DNA from: Sulfolobales archaeon HS-7
Lineage (GTDB): Archaea > Thermoproteota > Thermoprotei_A > Sulfolobales > Sulfolobaceae
Assembly (NCBI GenBank): GCA_019704295.1
Contig: AP024596.1
Location: forward strand, 372,001 to 436,000
Reading direction: 5' to 3'
DNA: 64,000 bases
A program made the translations under genes and the position numbers. Below the pieces are notes generated by a model. That model made no database searches, was not told the DNA's origin, and was given only the letters and a program-made list of their open reading frames with translations. This document shows positions 55,253 to 64,000 of the stretch, in pieces. Each line of letters starts with the position of its first letter. Position 1 is the first letter of the stretch.

Positions 55253-55768
55253 TAAAGAAAATGGGAAAACTACGTTTAATAGTTTTATGCTATTTCTATA
55301 TGCTGAACGTTTACTAGCTCAGTGTTTGCACTTGTCATCACTCTCAGTTCCCGAGTTCGACATCACGGCTAATAAAAAATAATGTAATCAACGCTTTAAT
55401 CTTTACTTATTATTAACTATCTACCTAACGAAACGGGATTGATGAGTAATTGACGCCATGAAGTGTTAGCTATTGGGACTCCTAAATTCCTGGAAGCTTT
55501 CATTTCAAAGAGCATAAATATAGTGACCCCTCGATGTCTTACCGTGAGTTCTTATAGTCAAGGTCCGACCTTTGTCTAGGGATAATTATACTTTATCGAA
55601 CTCTAAAGTTCAACATATATTTCATTCCTCCTTTAGCATTAACCCCGTTCAAGGAATCACCTTGATAAAGGGAAATTCGATCCATTGAAGTGTGAAGAAG
55701 TGTAACTTACCTACGACAAAAGGTGCGTAAAATTCAAGTATATTAATCATAATATCCCCTAATGTAGT
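55253..55768. other. 0.5-kb intergenic region
   Basis: No RNA gene or repeat found. A plus-strand frame at about 55463-55582 reads LAIGTPKFLEAFISKSINIV then TPRCLTVSSYSQGPTFV and stops; it looks protein-like for 40 residues but has only a GTG start and no SD. It may be a decayed gene or chance. The stretch otherwise carries the promoters of the ABC operon and of the CPA2 antiporter gene. Confidence 0.35.
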
Positions 55769-57280
55769 GTGAACACTTTAGAAATTTCGCTCCTTGATTT
55801 AGGGGTAATGCTGATACTGGCAAAACTAGCCGAGGAAGCTTTAGACAGGATAGGACTAGTAAGGTTTGTCGGGCCAATTATAGTCGGCATAATCCTAGGA
55901 AAGGGAGTTCTCGGACTAATACCAGTAAATCCGATTATTTCCTTTGTGACATCCTTAGGTATCGTGTTTCTGCTTTTCTTAGCTGGTGCAGAAGAAATAG
56001 GGGGTGAATTGAGGGGCAGTTCTACATATCTTATATCCTCAATACTACAAGTGATTGTTCCCGTTGCCATCGTTACTTTGCTCCTCTACTCCCTGGGTTA
56101 CTTTTCCCTACCACTGATAATTCCGCTGGCTATGACAAGCGTTGGTCCACTAACTAGAATGTTGATGGACTTGAACCTAACTAAAGACAGAAGGGGGATA
56201 GCAGTTTTCTATCAAGCCACATTGGCTGAAATACTTGCCGTTATCCTCTTTGCTATATTCCTATCTAAGGAGGATATACTATTATCAATTATAGAAATCT
56301 CGATCCTATTCATTGCGATTTTCCTTTTAGGTTCGAAACTCTCAGTAATCCTTGAGAGAATTGAAGGATACGTGAAGGTAAGGGAGATAGAATTTGCCTC
56401 ACTAATATCGTTCATATTCGTCATAGGTGCGATTGCTCAACTTTACAATTTCAATTCAGCCATAGCAGCCCTCTTCTTAGGCTTTCTCTTAAGGGATTAC
56501 TTCGCCGATAGACCTGAGTTAAAGGAGAGACTCCATGGCTTCACATACGGATTCTTTGAACCTCTCTTTTTCGTAAGCATTGGTTTGTATTTCGTTAAAA
56601 TTACAACTTCCATCTTAATAATAGGAGGGTTAGTGTTACTTACAATTGTCATAGGGAAACTATTAGCGGGGACTTTAACATCAAAGTTAGCTGGAGTCGA
56701 AATTCCCTTTAACGCGCTCGCTACATCAACTAAGGGTGGAGTTGACGCCTCTCTTCTAATAGCAGCGCTAACTGCAGGTGCCATAACCGGATACGAGTAT
56801 TCGTTAGGAGCATTAGCAATAACCTTAGCCGCGCTTATTATACCCTTATTATTTAGGTTGAAATACGGCGTAGGGTTTCAGACAGAAAGTTCAGTGAAGC
56901 TGAGTCAACCCATATCATCTATAATAAGGGATAAAAAACCCATTTTCGCTACTTGTTCTGAAAACCTAAGAAATGTCATAGAAAAGTTATCAGAGAAAGG
57001 AGCAAGAGCCATAGCCGTTGTAAACGAAAACAGAAAACCCATAGGAATGATAACCGTACAGCAACTCATCGAAATTGATCCTTCCCTTTATACAGTTTTA
57101 AATCCGTGTAACGTAGATTTGCAAGAGGTATTAATAATAGACGACGATCCTAAGGTTATAGAGGTGTTGAGGAAATTCAGGGAAACCGAAAGTCCGCTAA
57201 TAATAATTGTGGATAGGGACGGTACTTTAGTCAATACGATTTATGAAAGGGAAATACTGAGAGAAATTAGCAAAATCTGA
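55769..57280 (+). CDS. CPA2-family cation/proton antiporter with C-terminal CBS domains
   Basis: 503 aa from a GTG at 55769. The first 370 residues are the membrane part with about 12 helices, family-typical IVGIILGKGVLGLIPVNPII and FLLFLAGAEE, and NFNSAIAALFLGFLLRDYFA. A pair of CBS motifs (about 375-500) follows: SQPISSIIRDKKPIFATCSE then ARAIAVVNENRKPIGMITVQ, and NVDLQEVLIIDDDPKVIEVL. The antiporter exchanges Na+ or K+ for H+; CBS pairs usually bind adenosine nucleotides and would regulate it. It is monocistronic. Confidence 0.9.
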   Translation: MNTLEISLLDLGVMLILAKLAEEALDRIGLVRFVGPIIVGIILGKGVLGLIPVNPIISFVTSLGIVFLLFLAGAEEIGGELRGSSTYLISSILQVIVPVAIVTLLLYSLGYFSLPLIIPLAMTSVGPLTRMLMDLNLTKDRRGIAVFYQATLAEILAVILFAIFLSKEDILLSIIEISILFIAIFLLGSKLSVILERIEGYVKVREIEFASLISFIFVIGAIAQLYNFNSAIAALFLGFLLRDYFADRPELKERLHGFTYGFFEPLFFVSIGLYFVKITTSILIIGGLVLLTIVIGKLLAGTLTSKLAGVEIPFNALATSTKGGVDASLLIAALTAGAITGYEYSLGALAITLAALIIPLLFRLKYGVGFQTESSVKLSQPISSIIRDKKPIFATCSENLRNVIEKLSEKGARAIAVVNENRKPIGMITVQQLIEIDPSLYTVLNPCNVDLQEVLIIDDDPKVIEVLRKFRETESPLIIIVDRDGTLVNTIYEREILREISKI

Positions 57281-57438
57281 TACTGTGTTGGCCGGAGTCT
57301 CTTTTTAGGTGAACATGCCCTTACGGACGACAGGTCTGAACTTTTAATTTTTTTAAACAATTCTTCATAACTCATTCCATCTCTCTAATACGTTGTACGA
57401 AAGAGGTGTTACGGATATCTCCTCACTTCACAGATTAA

Positions 57439-57654
57439 GTGGACGATAGGGATAAAGAGGACGAGCTTGTAGTAGATATATTAATGATAATAGTCGCCGA
57501 TAAACGAGTGTACCTAAGGGACATAAGCGAGGTTAACGTGATGAAATCTAATGCGTGGTTAAAATACCTCGTTCCCTATGGAGAGCTAAGAAGCCCTGTT
57601 CATAACGTAATTCGCTGCCTTGGTTGTAGCAGCACAATTTGCCCCTATAATTAA
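57439..57654 (+). CDS. Hypothetical small protein
   Basis: 71 aa from a GTG at 57439. The N-terminal half is acidic (DDRDKEDELVVDILMIIVAD) and may form a winged-helix-like start; the C-terminus carries three cysteines (RCLGCSSTICPYN) that could bind metal. No family recognised. It lies alone between the antiporter and an MFS gene; the long flanking AT-rich stretches make it either a small regulator or the remnant of a larger gene. Confidence 0.4.
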   Translation: MDDRDKEDELVVDILMIIVADKRVYLRDISEVNVMKSNAWLKYLVPYGELRSPVHNVIRCLGCSSTICPYN

Positions 57655-57837
57655 ACTCCTAGATATCACCTCTTTTCTACTAAAGAATTTCAATGAATTA
57701 TTACTTTTCTGTATTATTCATAACTGATACTCGTACTTGTCAGGATGTTCGTGATGGAATTGAAAGTCTTCAATTGCTATTTGGGAAATATAATGCAAAT
57801 TCTTGAAATACTAGAAAGTTCTGTAAACACGCAAAGA

Positions 57838-58974
57838 TTAGACCCTTACGCTTCTCAGGTTACGCAACCCTATGACTAGGTTTACTAAAACTAGAGAGCC
57901 CCCAATTAATGATACCACCCATATATATACCGGGAGTAAATATCCTGCTAACTCTATGAAAGTAGTACGCGAAATACCTGTTACCATTTCATCAAACCCA
58001 TAAACGCTACTAAGGAATTCACCTGAACCCTGCTTTAACGTAGACGCATAGAGTATTTCGTAAAGTCCGTCGGCACTTCCAATGCAGGTAGCCCCGTATA
58101 CCCCTGAGTACGGATTATGGATTAGGAGTACGGCAAATAACGACATCTTCGCTATTCCATTGAATAAAATCATTGAGGTAGAGTCCTTAAGAATCCTCAT
58201 CAAGTTATTCCCTCCTAATAATCCCAACTGATAACCAATAGTGGCTACAGAGTAAATCAATGGAGTCCCTCCATAATATGATATTATCGCAGGTAGAAAA
58301 GAGTAGAACATGAATATTCCTCCTTGATCTAATGTTAATCCTAAGATCATTGATCTCACCTCCCTACTGCTCTTAAAAACCTCAAAACCTTTTGTTATTT
58401 TCACCTTTTTCCCCTGCTTCGTCGGAAGATATAACGTAACTATTAGACGGACTATAAATATGATACCGGAAATGAAAAAAACGTAGACGCCAATCATGTT
58501 AAAGAGAAAGGGCCAGATTACTATCGTTAAGATTGCTATAGGCTGGTTTACCCATCTTAATATGTTGAGACCTCTTTTTATCGAATCTCTGGGAATTACA
58601 TCATATAGCGTCGCTTGACCTACTATAGTTATCATTTCTGAAAAAAATGTCCTTGTATAATATATTAGGATAAATAAATAAAGATCCTTTGTTAAGATAC
58701 CGTAAAGTACTGCGAAGATTAACAGGGCGGAAACCGTTCTCCCTAGAATTAACACCGATCTACGTTCGAATCTGTCACCCAAATAGCCACCAAGCAAAGA
58801 CGTAATTGTTCTCATGATGGGCTTTGCAATCACTACGAAGGAAAAATCTAAGAAGTTGGGAAAATACTCATAGGTTCCCCAAAGCACAGTCATATCAAAT
58901 AGGTACCTACCAATGTAACTTAGCGCTGAAGAGACCATAAAAGCCCTAAACGCCCTTATCTTGAGAGGGTCCAA
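57838..58974 (-). CDS. MFS transporter
   Basis: 378 aa, about 10-12 hydrophobic helices. The loop between helices 2 and 3 has the MFS motif as GGYLGDRFERRSVLI, and the start RAFRAFMVSSALSYIGRYLF is MFS-like. It belongs to the short-loop exporter type (EntS/MFS_3-like) rather than a sugar porter. Usually such proteins expel small organic molecules with protons. No adjacent regulator or enzyme points to a substrate. The start ATG at 58974 follows an AT-rich promoter-like segment. Confidence 0.84.
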   Translation of the reverse strand: MDPLKIRAFRAFMVSSALSYIGRYLFDMTVLWGTYEYFPNFLDFSFVVIAKPIMRTITSLLGGYLGDRFERRSVLILGRTVSALLIFAVLYGILTKDLYLFILIYYTRTFFSEMITIVGQATLYDVIPRDSIKRGLNILRWVNQPIAILTIVIWPFLFNMIGVYVFFISGIIFIVRLIVTLYLPTKQGKKVKITKGFEVFKSSREVRSMILGLTLDQGGIFMFYSFLPAIISYYGGTPLIYSVATIGYQLGLLGGNNLMRILKDSTSMILFNGIAKMSLFAVLLIHNPYSGVYGATCIGSADGLYEILYASTLKQGSGEFLSSVYGFDEMVTGISRTTFIELAGYLLPVYIWVVSLIGGSLVLVNLVIGLRNLRSVRV

Positions 58975-59194
58975 TTCTTTCGTTATTAAAGATCAAACAG
59001 GTAAAATAAACTTTTGATCTTTCTATCTGGTCATATATTTAAGTTCACAAAGGTTGAAGGTCCTTTCTTTACAGTATTCAATCAGTTAGACTTTAGGGCT
59101 AAGTAGTTGGATGAACAAATAATATTATCCATGTAATTCACTTCGTTTCGATTGGTATAACGCCGATTTTACTAAAAATGAGATAATTTAGGCA

Positions 59195-59296
59195 ATTCAG
59201 GTATTTTTCTGAATTATAATTCGCGAAAAAGATAAATAAAGTAAATTACTGAGCGTAAATCCCACAGAGAAGATAGTTTTCAGTTAAATTTGTAAC
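59195..59296 (-). repeat. Dispersed intergenic repeat, copy 4 (inverted)
   Basis: On the minus strand it reads GTAACAAATTTAAC at the start, then TTTACTTTATTTATC, and ends AATTATAATTCAGAAAAA then TACCTGAAT. These agree with copy 1 (GTAACAAATTCG, TTTTCTTTATTTAATC, AATTACAATTCGCAAAAG, ACCCTGAAT). It lies in the 400-bp gene-free region between an MFS gene and the second hydroxylase gene; the remainder of that region shows no other feature. Confidence 0.58.
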
Positions 59297-59382
59297 ACAC
59301 CCTTAAATAAGGAAAGTATACTTGAATAGCCCTCGCATAACAGATAAGAAAACTTATTCACTACAAGAACGTTATTAATTTA

Positions 59383-61383
59383 ATGGAACTGGAACACTTA
59401 CCTCTTGTTCAAGGTAAGGGAAAATATGTTGATGACATCAAGGTGGAATCCTTATATTTAGGCATGATCAGATCCCCTTACCCGAGAGCAAGAATCGTTA
59501 GAATACTTCGTCCAGAGAAGGCGAGATTTTTCTTTACTAACGTGGACCTTCCGGCATATTTGCCAATCGTAGCTCCTAAGGAGGCCAAAGTAGTGAGGAT
59601 GCCAGTATTCGCAGAGTCTGTTGTTAATTTCGTCGGGCAACCCGTTGCAGCAGTGGTCGCTAATAGTCCGGAGGAAGTGGAAGATCTAATTGAGGAGACT
59701 AATGTCGAATATGAAGAACTGGAACCCTCTACTGAACTAATCGATCCGAAGATTGAAATTCATGCTGGAGTTTCGAAAAATATATCCTTTAAAACTAAAG
59801 TAAAGGGAGGAAATCAAAACGAATTCTCACACGCGGATATAGAAGTTGAAAGGGAGATAACTATGGAAAGGGTAGTAGCGAATCCTATGGAAACAAAGGG
59901 AATCCTGGCTTACTATGACGGTATGTTAAGGGTTTTTGTCTCAGCACAAACCGTATTTAGAATAAGAAGAGAACTGTCTCAGGTGCTTAATATCCCCCCA
60001 GAGAAGATCGAGGTAAATGTTCCTGACGTGGGGGGAGGATTTGGAAATAAAGTACCATTACATGCAGAGTACGCTATTACCGCCTTTGCCGCGATCAAGA
60101 CCGGCAAACCAGTAAAGTGGATTGAAACGAGAACAGAACATCTAAATAATCCCACTCAGGGAAAAGGGGTTTATGCCAAAGTAAAACTTTACGGTAGGCG
60201 AACAGGAGAGATAATTGGCTTCAAGGGAACGGTTATCAACGACTTAGGTGCATACAACTACACTATTAATACCACTACGGCATCATTCATAGCATCCCTC
60301 ATTACTGGTCCGTATCAAGTGAAGGCCGTTGAGATTGATGCAATCAGCGTTTTCACTAACAGACCTCCAACTGGACCGTATAGAGGAGCAGGGAGGCCAG
60401 AAGCAGCTCTAATTCACGAGTCCCTAATAGAGGACTTTGCTGAGGAGGTAAAGATGGATTCTATTCAGGTAAGAAGGATTAACGTGATAAAAGGGCCTTA
60501 TAACACCCCTACAGGACTAAGCATAGACAGGGCAGGGTATCAAGAGGTCTTAGAGACGGCAGGAGAGGTGTTGAGATCCAGGGGCGGTGCGATTGCCTTT
60601 TTCTCAGAACAGACTAGGGGTTTACCTGGGGAAAGCGCTAAAATCCGACTTAAAGGCGATGAGGTGGAGGTCATAGTTGGTTCTAGGAATCACGGTCAGG
60701 GACATGCAACGGTTTTCAGGAAGTTAGTCTCGCAAGTCCTTGGCATCCCCGAGGCTAAGGTAAAGGTAAGGCCTGCTAACAGCCCCGATCTCAAAGACGG
60801 TATAGGAAGTTTTGGGAGCAGAAGTGTGATAGCTGGGGGATCTGCAGTTATAGAAGCGTCGCTAAAACTTAGAGAGAAAATTGGAGAGTTGTCAGTAGAG
60901 GAGGCATTCAAACGCCTAGGTCCTATTGATATAGAGGTGTTTAAGGAAGTGCCCGATATTTTCAGCCCTGGAGCGCACGTAACGGAAGTAGAAGTAGATC
61001 CTGAAACCTGCATACCTAGAGTAAAGTACTATTTTGCTGTAGACGACATAGGAAAGGTGATTAACTTTGATGACGCTAAAGGGCAAGTAATTGGCGGAGT
61101 TATTCAGGGAATTTCTGAGGTACTGTGGGAATGGGCAAGATATGACAAGAATGGTAATCCTCAATTTAGTTCGATTGCGGATGAAGGAGTTCCAACTCCA
61201 GTAGAGGTTCCTGAAGTATTGTCTAAATTTGTCGAATTTCCGTCCTCCTTACCTCACGGAGCTAGAGGTATCGGAGAAGGAGGTACTATAGGCGGTATGG
61301 TAGCTACTTTTATAGCGTTAGAGAAAAAAACTAAGAAAAAATTCAAAAGAATTCCTATCTTACCTGAGGATATATGCCTCTAG
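59383..61383 (+). CDS. Molybdenum hydroxylase large subunit (aldehyde oxidase/form II CoxL-like), orphan
   Basis: 666 aa. It begins within the hammerhead-like domain: LPLVQGKGKYVDDIKVESLY, then IRSPYPRARIV and NFVGQPVAAVVANSPEEVED. Cofactor and active-site motifs: DVGGGFGNKVPLHAEYAIT, PPTGPYRGAGRPEAALIHES, GIGSFGSRSVIAGGSAVIEA, AVDDIGKVINFDDAKGQVIG, and the catalytic glutamate in HGARGIGEGGTIGG. PYRGAGRPEA is the form II/aldehyde-oxidoreductase version. As with the 51-53 kb paralogue, no FAD or [2Fe-2S] subunit gene lies alongside. Sulfolobus glyceraldehyde oxidoreductase is a known relative; substrate here unknown. A 17-residue peptide gene follows on the minus strand. Confidence 0.9.
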   Translation: MELEHLPLVQGKGKYVDDIKVESLYLGMIRSPYPRARIVRILRPEKARFFFTNVDLPAYLPIVAPKEAKVVRMPVFAESVVNFVGQPVAAVVANSPEEVEDLIEETNVEYEELEPSTELIDPKIEIHAGVSKNISFKTKVKGGNQNEFSHADIEVEREITMERVVANPMETKGILAYYDGMLRVFVSAQTVFRIRRELSQVLNIPPEKIEVNVPDVGGGFGNKVPLHAEYAITAFAAIKTGKPVKWIETRTEHLNNPTQGKGVYAKVKLYGRRTGEIIGFKGTVINDLGAYNYTINTTTASFIASLITGPYQVKAVEIDAISVFTNRPPTGPYRGAGRPEAALIHESLIEDFAEEVKMDSIQVRRINVIKGPYNTPTGLSIDRAGYQEVLETAGEVLRSRGGAIAFFSEQTRGLPGESAKIRLKGDEVEVIVGSRNHGQGHATVFRKLVSQVLGIPEAKVKVRPANSPDLKDGIGSFGSRSVIAGGSAVIEASLKLREKIGELSVEEAFKRLGPIDIEVFKEVPDIFSPGAHVTEVEVDPETCIPRVKYYFAVDDIGKVINFDDAKGQVIGGVIQGISEVLWEWARYDKNGNPQFSSIADEGVPTPVEVPEVLSKFVEFPSSLPHGARGIGEGGTIGGMVATFIALEKKTKKKFKRIPILPEDICL

Positions 61384-61437
61384 TCACTTCTTCTTTTTCT
61401 CCTCTTGTTTATGCTCTTCTTTCTTGCCTTTTGCCAT
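61384..61437 (-). CDS. 17-residue lysine-rich peptide ORF
   Basis: ATG at 61437, TGA at 61386-61384, encoding MAKGKKEEHKQEEKKKK. A strong GGTGA ribosome-binding site lies 5 nt before the ATG. The peptide is extremely basic and acidic, with no hydrophobic residues beyond the first two. It sits next to the hydroxylase gene stop in tail-to-tail orientation. The good SD site and compact end argue for translation, but the shortness allows a chance origin. Confidence 0.45.
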   Translation of the reverse strand: MAKGKKEEHKQEEKKKK

Positions 61438-61752
61438 GTTTGTCACCTATCAATTACAAGAGCTAGTTAATAAACTTTCTTTATAAACAAAAGATGATAT
61501 CGTCCTTGTAAAAAAACCAGTTCATAGCCCCTTATGTTATAACTCTAGTAGGATACGCTATTTTAGATTTTCTTTGCAATTTCAATTAGGTTTCAGAATT
61601 TTAAAAAATACTTTAACGTTATCGTGAACCACCTATACTAAGATGCGTTAATTTAATTAGATATTCCCTAGCATAGTCAATTACTTAAGTTGATAATGAA
61701 GCTGCGAACTGTCCGATAAAATTACTATTTAAAATTCAAAGACTGAATAAAT
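61438..61752. other. 0.3-kb intergenic region without a recognisable feature
   Basis: AT-rich (for example TTTAAAAAATACTTTAACG near 61600). I found no gene, RNA or repeat. A segment CAATTAGGTTTCAGAATTTT near 61583-61603 faintly recalls the dispersed repeat but is too short to call. It is downstream of the MFS gene that follows on the minus strand, and upstream of the peptide gene. Confidence 0.35.
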
Positions 61753-62946
61753 TCAGTTCCTCATCCCTATTCTCAACGTTTCAGGACCTGCCAGTAATCC
61801 ACCGATTGCTAATAAAAAGCCTGCACCCAGAACTATTGCTGGAGCCTCAAAAGCTCCTATAGCCTTTGATAATAAGGCAATGTAAATTTGGGTAAATCCC
61901 GCTATTATGAATGCGCCATTATATGCAAATCCAACCCCCGTGGCTCTGCTAAATGTTCTAAACCTCTCAGCCAGATATACAGGCGAAATGGCAGATGCTA
62001 TATTTACTCCGAACCCAAAGGCTAGTATAGACGCCACATCACTTCTACCTAAAATATAAAACGGTATGCCAATAGCTATCCCTACTATAGAACCTAAAAC
62101 GGCTATGGTTTTCCGACCTATGTAATCTGACAAAAATCCAGATAGTATCATTGCGGGTATTCCAATGGCGTTCATAATTACTAGGAGTGAACCGAAATAC
62201 GCTGGGCTTAAGTGCAGTACGCTTCCGAAGAATACGGAGAGATATTGAGGTCCTGCGTAAATCGCAACCCAAAACCCTATCATAACTAATAGCGTTTGAA
62301 ATATGGGTCTAAGGCCTTTGAATGGGTTTTCCTTTTTTGCTTCAACGTATATTTTAGGTTCCACTGCGTATGCCCTTATAATTAGGGCTAGGATGGCGGG
62401 TATCATACCTATTCCAAAGATCAATCTCCAACCGTAGGAGAGGAACCAAGGTTCCTTAGCAAGAGAGGTAAATAGAAGGTCCACTATCACGAAACCTGCT
62501 AGAGTTCCAGATTGGAGAATGCCTGCCATAAGTCCCCTCTTATTGGTGACGCTTTCCATAGCTATTGTAAAGCTGGAGGAAACATCACCACCAATAAAAA
62601 TTCCCTGAATTAACCTTAACACTGAAAGGGCCACTGCTGCGATAATACCTACCTGAAAATATGTTGGTAAGAAAGCAGTTATTCCTATTGAAGCCGCGTA
62701 ACCTAAAACTGTCAGAATAAAAGCGAACTTTCTTCCTCTTAAATCTGCTAAGTACCCGAATAAAAAACCGCCCAAGGGTCTAGTTATTACCGTGAACACT
62801 ATTGGGAGAACAGCGCCTAACAAACCCAATGTGGGAAAGAAGAGTTTCCCTAGAATTGATGCCGTAATAACAACTGCTCCTAAGTCGTAGGAATCCATAA
62901 GCCAGGAAGTATAAGCCCCTATATAGTTGAACCTTTCGGAAGGCAT
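61753..62946 (-). CDS. MFS transporter, metabolite:H+ symporter type
   Basis: 397 aa with 12 hydrophobic helices. It begins [20 protein letters not shown] (the WxxDxYD element of the ShiA/KgtP/ProP group), with [20 protein letters not shown] as the loop 2-3 motif, [20 protein letters not shown], and [20 protein letters not shown] for the second-half repeat. These symporters import organic acids, shikimate, proline or aromatic acids. Located between the aldehyde-oxidase-like gene and doxD; an organic acid substrate would be consistent with neighbours but is not shown. ATG at 62946. Confidence 0.88.
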   Translation of the reverse strand: MPSERFNYIGAYTSWLMDSYDLGAVVITASILGKLFFPTLGLLGAVLPIVFTVITRPLGGFLFGYLADLRGRKFAFILTVLGYAASIGITAFLPTYFQVGIIAAVALSVLRLIQGIFIGGDVSSSFTIAMESVTNKRGLMAGILQSGTLAGFVIVDLLFTSLAKEPWFLSYGWRLIFGIGMIPAILALIIRAYAVEPKIYVEAKKENPFKGLRPIFQTLLVMIGFWVAIYAGPQYLSVFFGSVLHLSPAYFGSLLVIMNAIGIPAMILSGFLSDYIGRKTIAVLGSIVGIAIGIPFYILGRSDVASILAFGFGVNIASAISPVYLAERFRTFSRATGVGFAYNGAFIIAGFTQIYIALLSKAIGAFEAPAIVLGAGFLLAIGGLLAGPETLRIGMRN

Positions 62947-63084
62947 ACTTTTATCTCTTTGTATAAGATTAAAAAATTTTCAACAAGGAGTTTTAGTATA
63001 GAATAAATGTTTTCGTTAAAAATAACATTAATTTCTCGATATATCTAAGAAAGAACTCAATGTTTATACTTTATCTACTATAAT

Positions 63085-63094
63085 TATTTAAATG
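63085..63094 (+). promoter_or_regulatory. TATA box of the doxDA operon
   Basis: ATTATTTAAATGC centred at about 63089 lies about 35 nt upstream of the doxD GTG, leaving a very short leader that contains the GGTGG SD element at 63117-63121, 4 nt ahead of the GTG. Positions are by inspection only. Confidence 0.45.
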
Positions 63095-63125
63095 CCTTTT
63101 AACTAACTATATTTTTGGTGGTAAC

Positions 63126-63665
63126 GTGACACAGAAAAATGTACAAGCTAACACCACGAGAATGGAGTATTTGTTTCCGGTAAGATTTGCTGTAGGATGG
63201 ATGTTTCTTGACGGCGGGTTAAGGAAAGCAGTTTTAGCTCCAGTCAAGTTAAATCCCAATTCCCCTTCATTTGCAGGAGGGAAGTTAGTCAACTTTTTAC
63301 CCCACGCAGGTCCATTTCAGGGATTTCTCTTAACAATACTTGAAAACAGGGGTCTAGATATAGCCTTTATTACAACTTTCAGCTATCTGGAGATAATAGT
63401 AGGGCTCCTTTTAGTATTGGGGCTTTTAACAAGGTTAAGCGCGTTTGGAGCTGCATTAATGGCGGCCGGGTTTGCCCCTGCGTACTGGTTAGGTTCTACT
63501 TGCGAGGATGAGTGGCAGATAGGCGCTCTGTTAGTTGCTGGAGCGATAACGTTAATGTTAACAGCTTCTGGAAGGACATTTGGACTAGATAAATTCCTCT
63601 ATGAGAAGTTTGGAGACAGGGGGATAGCTAACGTACCTATACTAAAGTGGATAAAGTTATGGTGA
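63126..63665 (+). CDS. doxD: Thiosulfate:quinone oxidoreductase subunit DoxD
   Basis: 179 aa from a GTG at 63126 with an SD element directly ahead. Four membrane helices of the DoxD fold, with the conserved [20 protein letters not shown] at the start, [40 protein letters not shown], and [20 protein letters not shown]. In Acidianus ambivalens DoxD and DoxA together form the membrane enzyme that oxidises thiosulfate to tetrathionate with caldariellaquinone as electron acceptor. doxA follows 5 bp downstream, so the pair is an operon. This is a marker of sulfur-oxidising Sulfolobales. Confidence 0.94.
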   Translation: MTQKNVQANTTRMEYLFPVRFAVGWMFLDGGLRKAVLAPVKLNPNSPSFAGGKLVNFLPHAGPFQGFLLTILENRGLDIAFITTFSYLEIIVGLLLVLGLLTRLSAFGAALMAAGFAPAYWLGSTCEDEWQIGALLVAGAITLMLTASGRTFGLDKFLYEKFGDRGIANVPILKWIKLW

Positions 63666-63670
63666 GCATC

Positions 63671-64000
63671 ATGGATAGAACAACAGTTGTCGCACTAATC
63701 TTCGGCCTGATAATCGTTGGATTCGTATGGGGCACAGGCCAGTGGGCCTATGGAAATTTATACGGACCTTTATTTAATGATTCTAAATTACCTGAGCTAA
63801 GAATAACGTATATTACGTCTGAACAACTAAACAACGGAACGATGATAATAATGAATGTAACTGATATCGATGGACCTGACGCCTATCCGGCAAGTGCACC
63901 ACTCATGGAAATCTACAACTCAACATGGCACGTTTATCTGAACTCATCTCAGATATCGCGCTATACAGTGGCAATAATCCAAGCACCTTGGAACTCCGTA
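63671..64000 (+). CDS. doxA: Thiosulfate:quinone oxidoreductase subunit DoxA (3' end outside window)
   Basis: 110 codons to the window edge, still open. The ATG at 63671 is preceded by GGTGA 5 nt upstream. The N-terminus has one membrane anchor ([20 protein letters not shown]), followed by an external domain with [20 protein letters not shown] and many Asn glycosylation sites, as in DoxA, which is the larger-domain partner of DoxD. The remaining 50 or so residues lie beyond this window. The identification rests on the gene order and the anchor plus domain layout. Confidence 0.88.
   Translation, partial: MDRTTVVALIFGLIIVGFVWGTGQWAYGNLYGPLFNDSKLPELRITYITSEQLNNGTMIIMNVTDIDGPDAYPASAPLMEIYNSTWHVYLNSSQISRYTVAIIQAPWNSV

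Overview
The window comes from the chromosome of a thermoacidophilic crenarchaeon of the order Sulfolobales. The evidence is mutually consistent: AT-rich, densely packed genes; leaderless promoters with TATA boxes about 28 nt before start codons; internal SD sites of the GGTGA type; tRNA genes with short anticodon-loop introns; and Sulfolobales-typical families (DUF973, DUF1614, vWA/protein-kinase pairs, a crenarchaeal phosphoglucose/phosphomannose isomerase, archaeal RuvBL/TIP49, DoxD and DoxA). A sulfur-oxidising genus is suggested by doxDA, a coenzyme-A-disulfide-reductase-like flavoprotein and a SLC13 anion permease, but genus or species cannot be fixed from the sequence alone.

Layout. 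1-9 kb: the end of a GT4 glycosyltransferase, a DUF973 membrane protein, a minus-strand signalling operon (vWA protein, a 56-aa two-helix membrane protein, a membrane-anchored Ser/Thr kinase), an FAD oxidase, a BadF-type sugar kinase and a cytosolic BtuF-like protein. 9-19 kb: hexokinase, gamma-glutamyltransferase, cysS, PGI/PMI, a CoA-disulfide-reductase-like enzyme with a winged-helix regulator, an intron-containing tRNA-Thr, a GNAT protein and malic enzyme. 20-25 kb: tatA and tatC on opposite strands around a decayed 0.9-kb stretch, then moeA and mobA. 25-37 kb: a compact ECF transporter (S, T, fused double ATPase), a sugar-acid-type catabolic block (SDR, enolase-superfamily dehydratase, DUF871 barrel, split UxaA), RuvBL, an APC permease, a DODA-type dioxygenase and nagA ending against an intron-containing tRNA-Leu. 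37-39 kb: a decayed tnpB pseudogene and a gene-poor stretch. 39-50 kb: CoA-binding protein, SLC13 permease, RidA, XdhC-like protein, isocitrate dehydrogenase, UbiB kinase, pyruvate kinase, two CoA-transferase subunits encoded tail to tail, moaB and DUF1614. 50-64 kb: two orphan molybdenum-hydroxylase large subunits, an ABC-2 exporter, a CPA2 antiporter with CBS domains, two MFS carriers and the start of doxDA.

How the genes fit together. Three themes recur. Central carbon enzymes (hexokinase, PGI/PMI, pyruvate kinase, malic enzyme, isocitrate dehydrogenase) are scattered singly. Molybdenum cofactor functions (moeA, mobA, moaB, xdhC-like) accompany two molybdenum hydroxylases. Sugar-acid and amino-sugar functions (dehydratases, NagA, two BadF-family kinases) suggest carbohydrate salvage. 

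Outside the genes, four copies of a roughly 100-120 bp dispersed repeat are visible, all in intergenic DNA (24.8, 27.3, 38.9 and 59.2 kb). They share a conserved tail and look like a degenerate non-coding element. The least explained items are this repeat, the vWA/small-membrane-protein/kinase operon, the split-UxaA/DUF871 block, and a perfect 20-bp palindrome between pyk and the CoA-transferase gene.
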